Assembly (NCBI GenBank): GCA_025351785.1
Contig: JANXVF010000011.1
Coordinates: 18,958-82,957 of the forward strand
Reading direction: 5' to 3'
Length of the DNA stretch: 64,000 nucleotides
Source: Flavobacterium sp.
GTDB lineage: Bacteria; Bacteroidota; Bacteroidia; Flavobacteriales; Flavobacteriaceae
The notes under the pieces are model-generated. The model ran no database searches and was not told the origin of the DNA. It saw only the letters and a program-made list of their open reading frames with translations. This document shows positions 63,068 to 64,000 of this stretch, piece after piece. Within the stretch, counting starts at the first letter, position 1. Each line of letters opens with the position of its first letter. Position numbers and translations under genes: made by a program.

Positions 63068-63418
63068 CTTAAAAAAAATTATAACAGTAAATAACTGAAT
63101 AAGAGTATTATAATTTTTATTTTTATTATATTAAGTAGCGTTTATTATTTTTTACTACTAAAACCGATAGCGAGGATTTGGTTTTTGATTGGTGTGTTAA
63201 TAAGTTTTAGTTTTTTTATATTTTTACTTACTTAAATACTAGTTATGTATATTTAAACTATATTTTTTATCATTACTATTCTAATTTTAAAAAATAATTG
63301 TGACGCAAAGTCAGGAGACATTGGTGTAGCATTAATCATAATATTTTATTTAAATCAAACACTTTGCGTAGCTGGGGTAATTACGGAGAATAAAAAAAAG
63401 TTTAAACCATTTTATTCA
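63068..63418. other. Intergenic region with a short inverted repeat and a riboswitch-like fragment
   Basis: About 350 bases with no gene. It holds an inverted repeat of nine bases (ACGCAAAGT at 63303-63311, ACTTTGCGT at 63361-63369) and segments that recall the 3' half of a c-di-GMP-I (GEMM) riboswitch (GACGCAAAGTC and TAGCTGGGGTAATTACGGA), but the 5' half is missing. The element lies upstream of the promoter of the next gene. Confidence 0.4.
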
Positions 63419-63445
63419 TTGTTAACAATTTATAAACTATTTTTG
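63419..63445 (+). promoter_or_regulatory. Promoter of the terminal secreted/membrane protein gene
   Basis: TTG at 63419-63421, a 16-base spacer and TATTTTTG at 63438-63445 fit the consensus, 26 bases before the start codon. Confidence 0.5.
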
Positions 63446-63470
63446 ATTTTAAATATAAAACTATTTCATC

Positions 63471-63959
63471 ATGAAAAAAATTGCGCTACTAACTCTTTTA
63501 ATTTTTTCCTTTTTAGGATTTTCTCAAGAAGCAATAACTTGTAAAAATAATGGAAGTGTTTTTAATTCAAGTAAACAAAAATTATCTTCCGAAGAAGTTA
63601 GAAATTTATTAAAAGATAATAAAGAAGCTCTTGATTTATATAATGTTGGAAAAACCAAGCAAACATTGGGAAATATTCTACTTTATGGTGGTATTAGTAC
63701 TGTTGTAATAAACCACTTGTTACTAGTGCAAAACGCCAAAAATAAAGGAGACATTAATTCAAGTAGAAACATTCCTTATATAATTGGAGGAGGTTTAATT
63801 TTAACTGCAATTCCAATTAAATTAGGATTTTCAAAAAAAATAAAAAAAGCAGTTTCTTTAATCAACGACGATTTAAAAAATCCGAAAACTGGTTTTACCA
63901 TCGAATCAACTTCATTTATTTCAAATTCAAATGGAGTTGGATTCTCAATTACTTTTTAA
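63471..63959 (+). CDS. Exported or membrane protein of unknown function
   Basis: A 162-residue protein. A signal peptide (MKKIALLTLLIFSFLGFSQ) is followed by a polar helical region (about 25-65, with SSEEVRNLLKDNKEALDLYN), two weakly hydrophobic glycine-rich segments (about 66-86 and 98-118) and a C-terminal beta-like part ending in SNGVGFSITF, whose final Phe could suit an outer-membrane strand. Family not recognised. The stop is 41 bases before the window end. Confidence 0.75.
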   Translation: MKKIALLTLLIFSFLGFSQEAITCKNNGSVFNSSKQKLSSEEVRNLLKDNKEALDLYNVGKTKQTLGNILLYGGISTVVINHLLLVQNAKNKGDINSSRNIPYIIGGGLILTAIPIKLGFSKKIKKAVSLINDDLKNPKTGFTIESTSFISNSNGVGFSITF

Positions 63960-64000
63960 ACTAAAACAATGTAACAAAAACGCCTTTATCTTCTAGACGC

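Noticed and set aside
1..64000. CRISPR arrays, insertion sequences, prophage or integron features
   Set aside because: No regularly spaced repeats, transposase or integrase genes, or phage structural genes were seen.

Overview
The window is an AT-rich chromosomal segment from a member of the Bacteroidota, most likely a Flavobacterium or close relative in the Flavobacteriaceae. Evidence for this: at least four secreted proteins end in type IX secretion (T9SS) sorting domains; promoters match the Bacteroidota -7 element TAnnTTTG, several with a TTG about 19-22 bases upstream; Shine-Dalgarno sequences are mostly absent; and lineage-typical families are present (DUF5606, DUF4293, PadR-PspC-DUF2807 cluster, two-zinc-motif DnaJ, zeaxanthin-type carotenoid genes). 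No phage, insertion sequence, integron or CRISPR array was seen. Most of the window is housekeeping sequence with some accessory surface and secretion genes.

Layout. 1-9.6 kb: 3' part of an acyl-CoA carboxylase carboxyltransferase, a T9SS protein, a hybrid 7TM-DISM histidine kinase, rdgB, a DEAD-box RNA helicase, a CarboxypepD_reg-like protein, trmL and an rRNA pseudouridine synthase. 9.7-12.1 kb: rmuC, a small membrane protein and an acyl-CoA thioesterase. 12.2-20.3 kb: a redox/outer-membrane block with a diheme lipoprotein (SO2930-like), a T9SS FG-GAP/ASPIC protein, a MauG/CcpA-type diheme peroxidase lipoprotein, a FecA-like TonB receptor and a convergent FKBP-type lipoprotein. 20.3-22.2 kb: S4 protein, phosphoribosyltransferase, shikimate kinase, two identical tRNA-Lys and one tRNA-Leu.

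22.3-26.1 kb: a carotenoid operon in which a MerR regulator carrying the CarH adenosylcobalamin light-sensor signature (Wx9EH plus ExHxxGxxxL) precedes crtI, crtB and crtZ. No lycopene cyclase lies beside it. 26.1-30.5 kb (minus): mazG, DUF5606, def and an M1 aminopeptidase. 30.6-34.8 kb: aldose-epimerase-like protein, GNAT acetyltransferase, ABC ATPase and an unusual membrane partner. 35-38.4 kb: ffh, folD, a second GNAT and DUF1801. 38.5-43.4 kb (minus): lpdA with an unusual duplicated leader, a small HExxH protein, an ABC exporter and truA. 43.6-49.8 kb: phosphoesterase, DUF4293, rho with an N/Q-rich insert, a T9SS protein, trxB and tRNA-Pro. 49.8-55.2 kb: two DUF2807 proteins, DUF4442, PadR, PspC and a TIGR01777 epimerase. 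55.5-64 kb: grpE-dnaJ, an ABC-2 transporter pair, a sigma-54-activator-like regulator without a DNA-binding domain, a one-domain helicase-like protein, DUF2007, a T9SS protein and a secreted/membrane protein.

Most notable observations: the putative B12 photoreceptor controlling carotenoids; a tandem 43-base repeat (period 56) in the lpdA leader that creates two 14-codon ORFs with the same C-terminus; the heme-enzyme/TonB/T9SS block; the N/Q-rich insert in Rho; and the pairing of an HTH-less GAFTSA-type regulator with a single-RecA-domain helicase-like protein.
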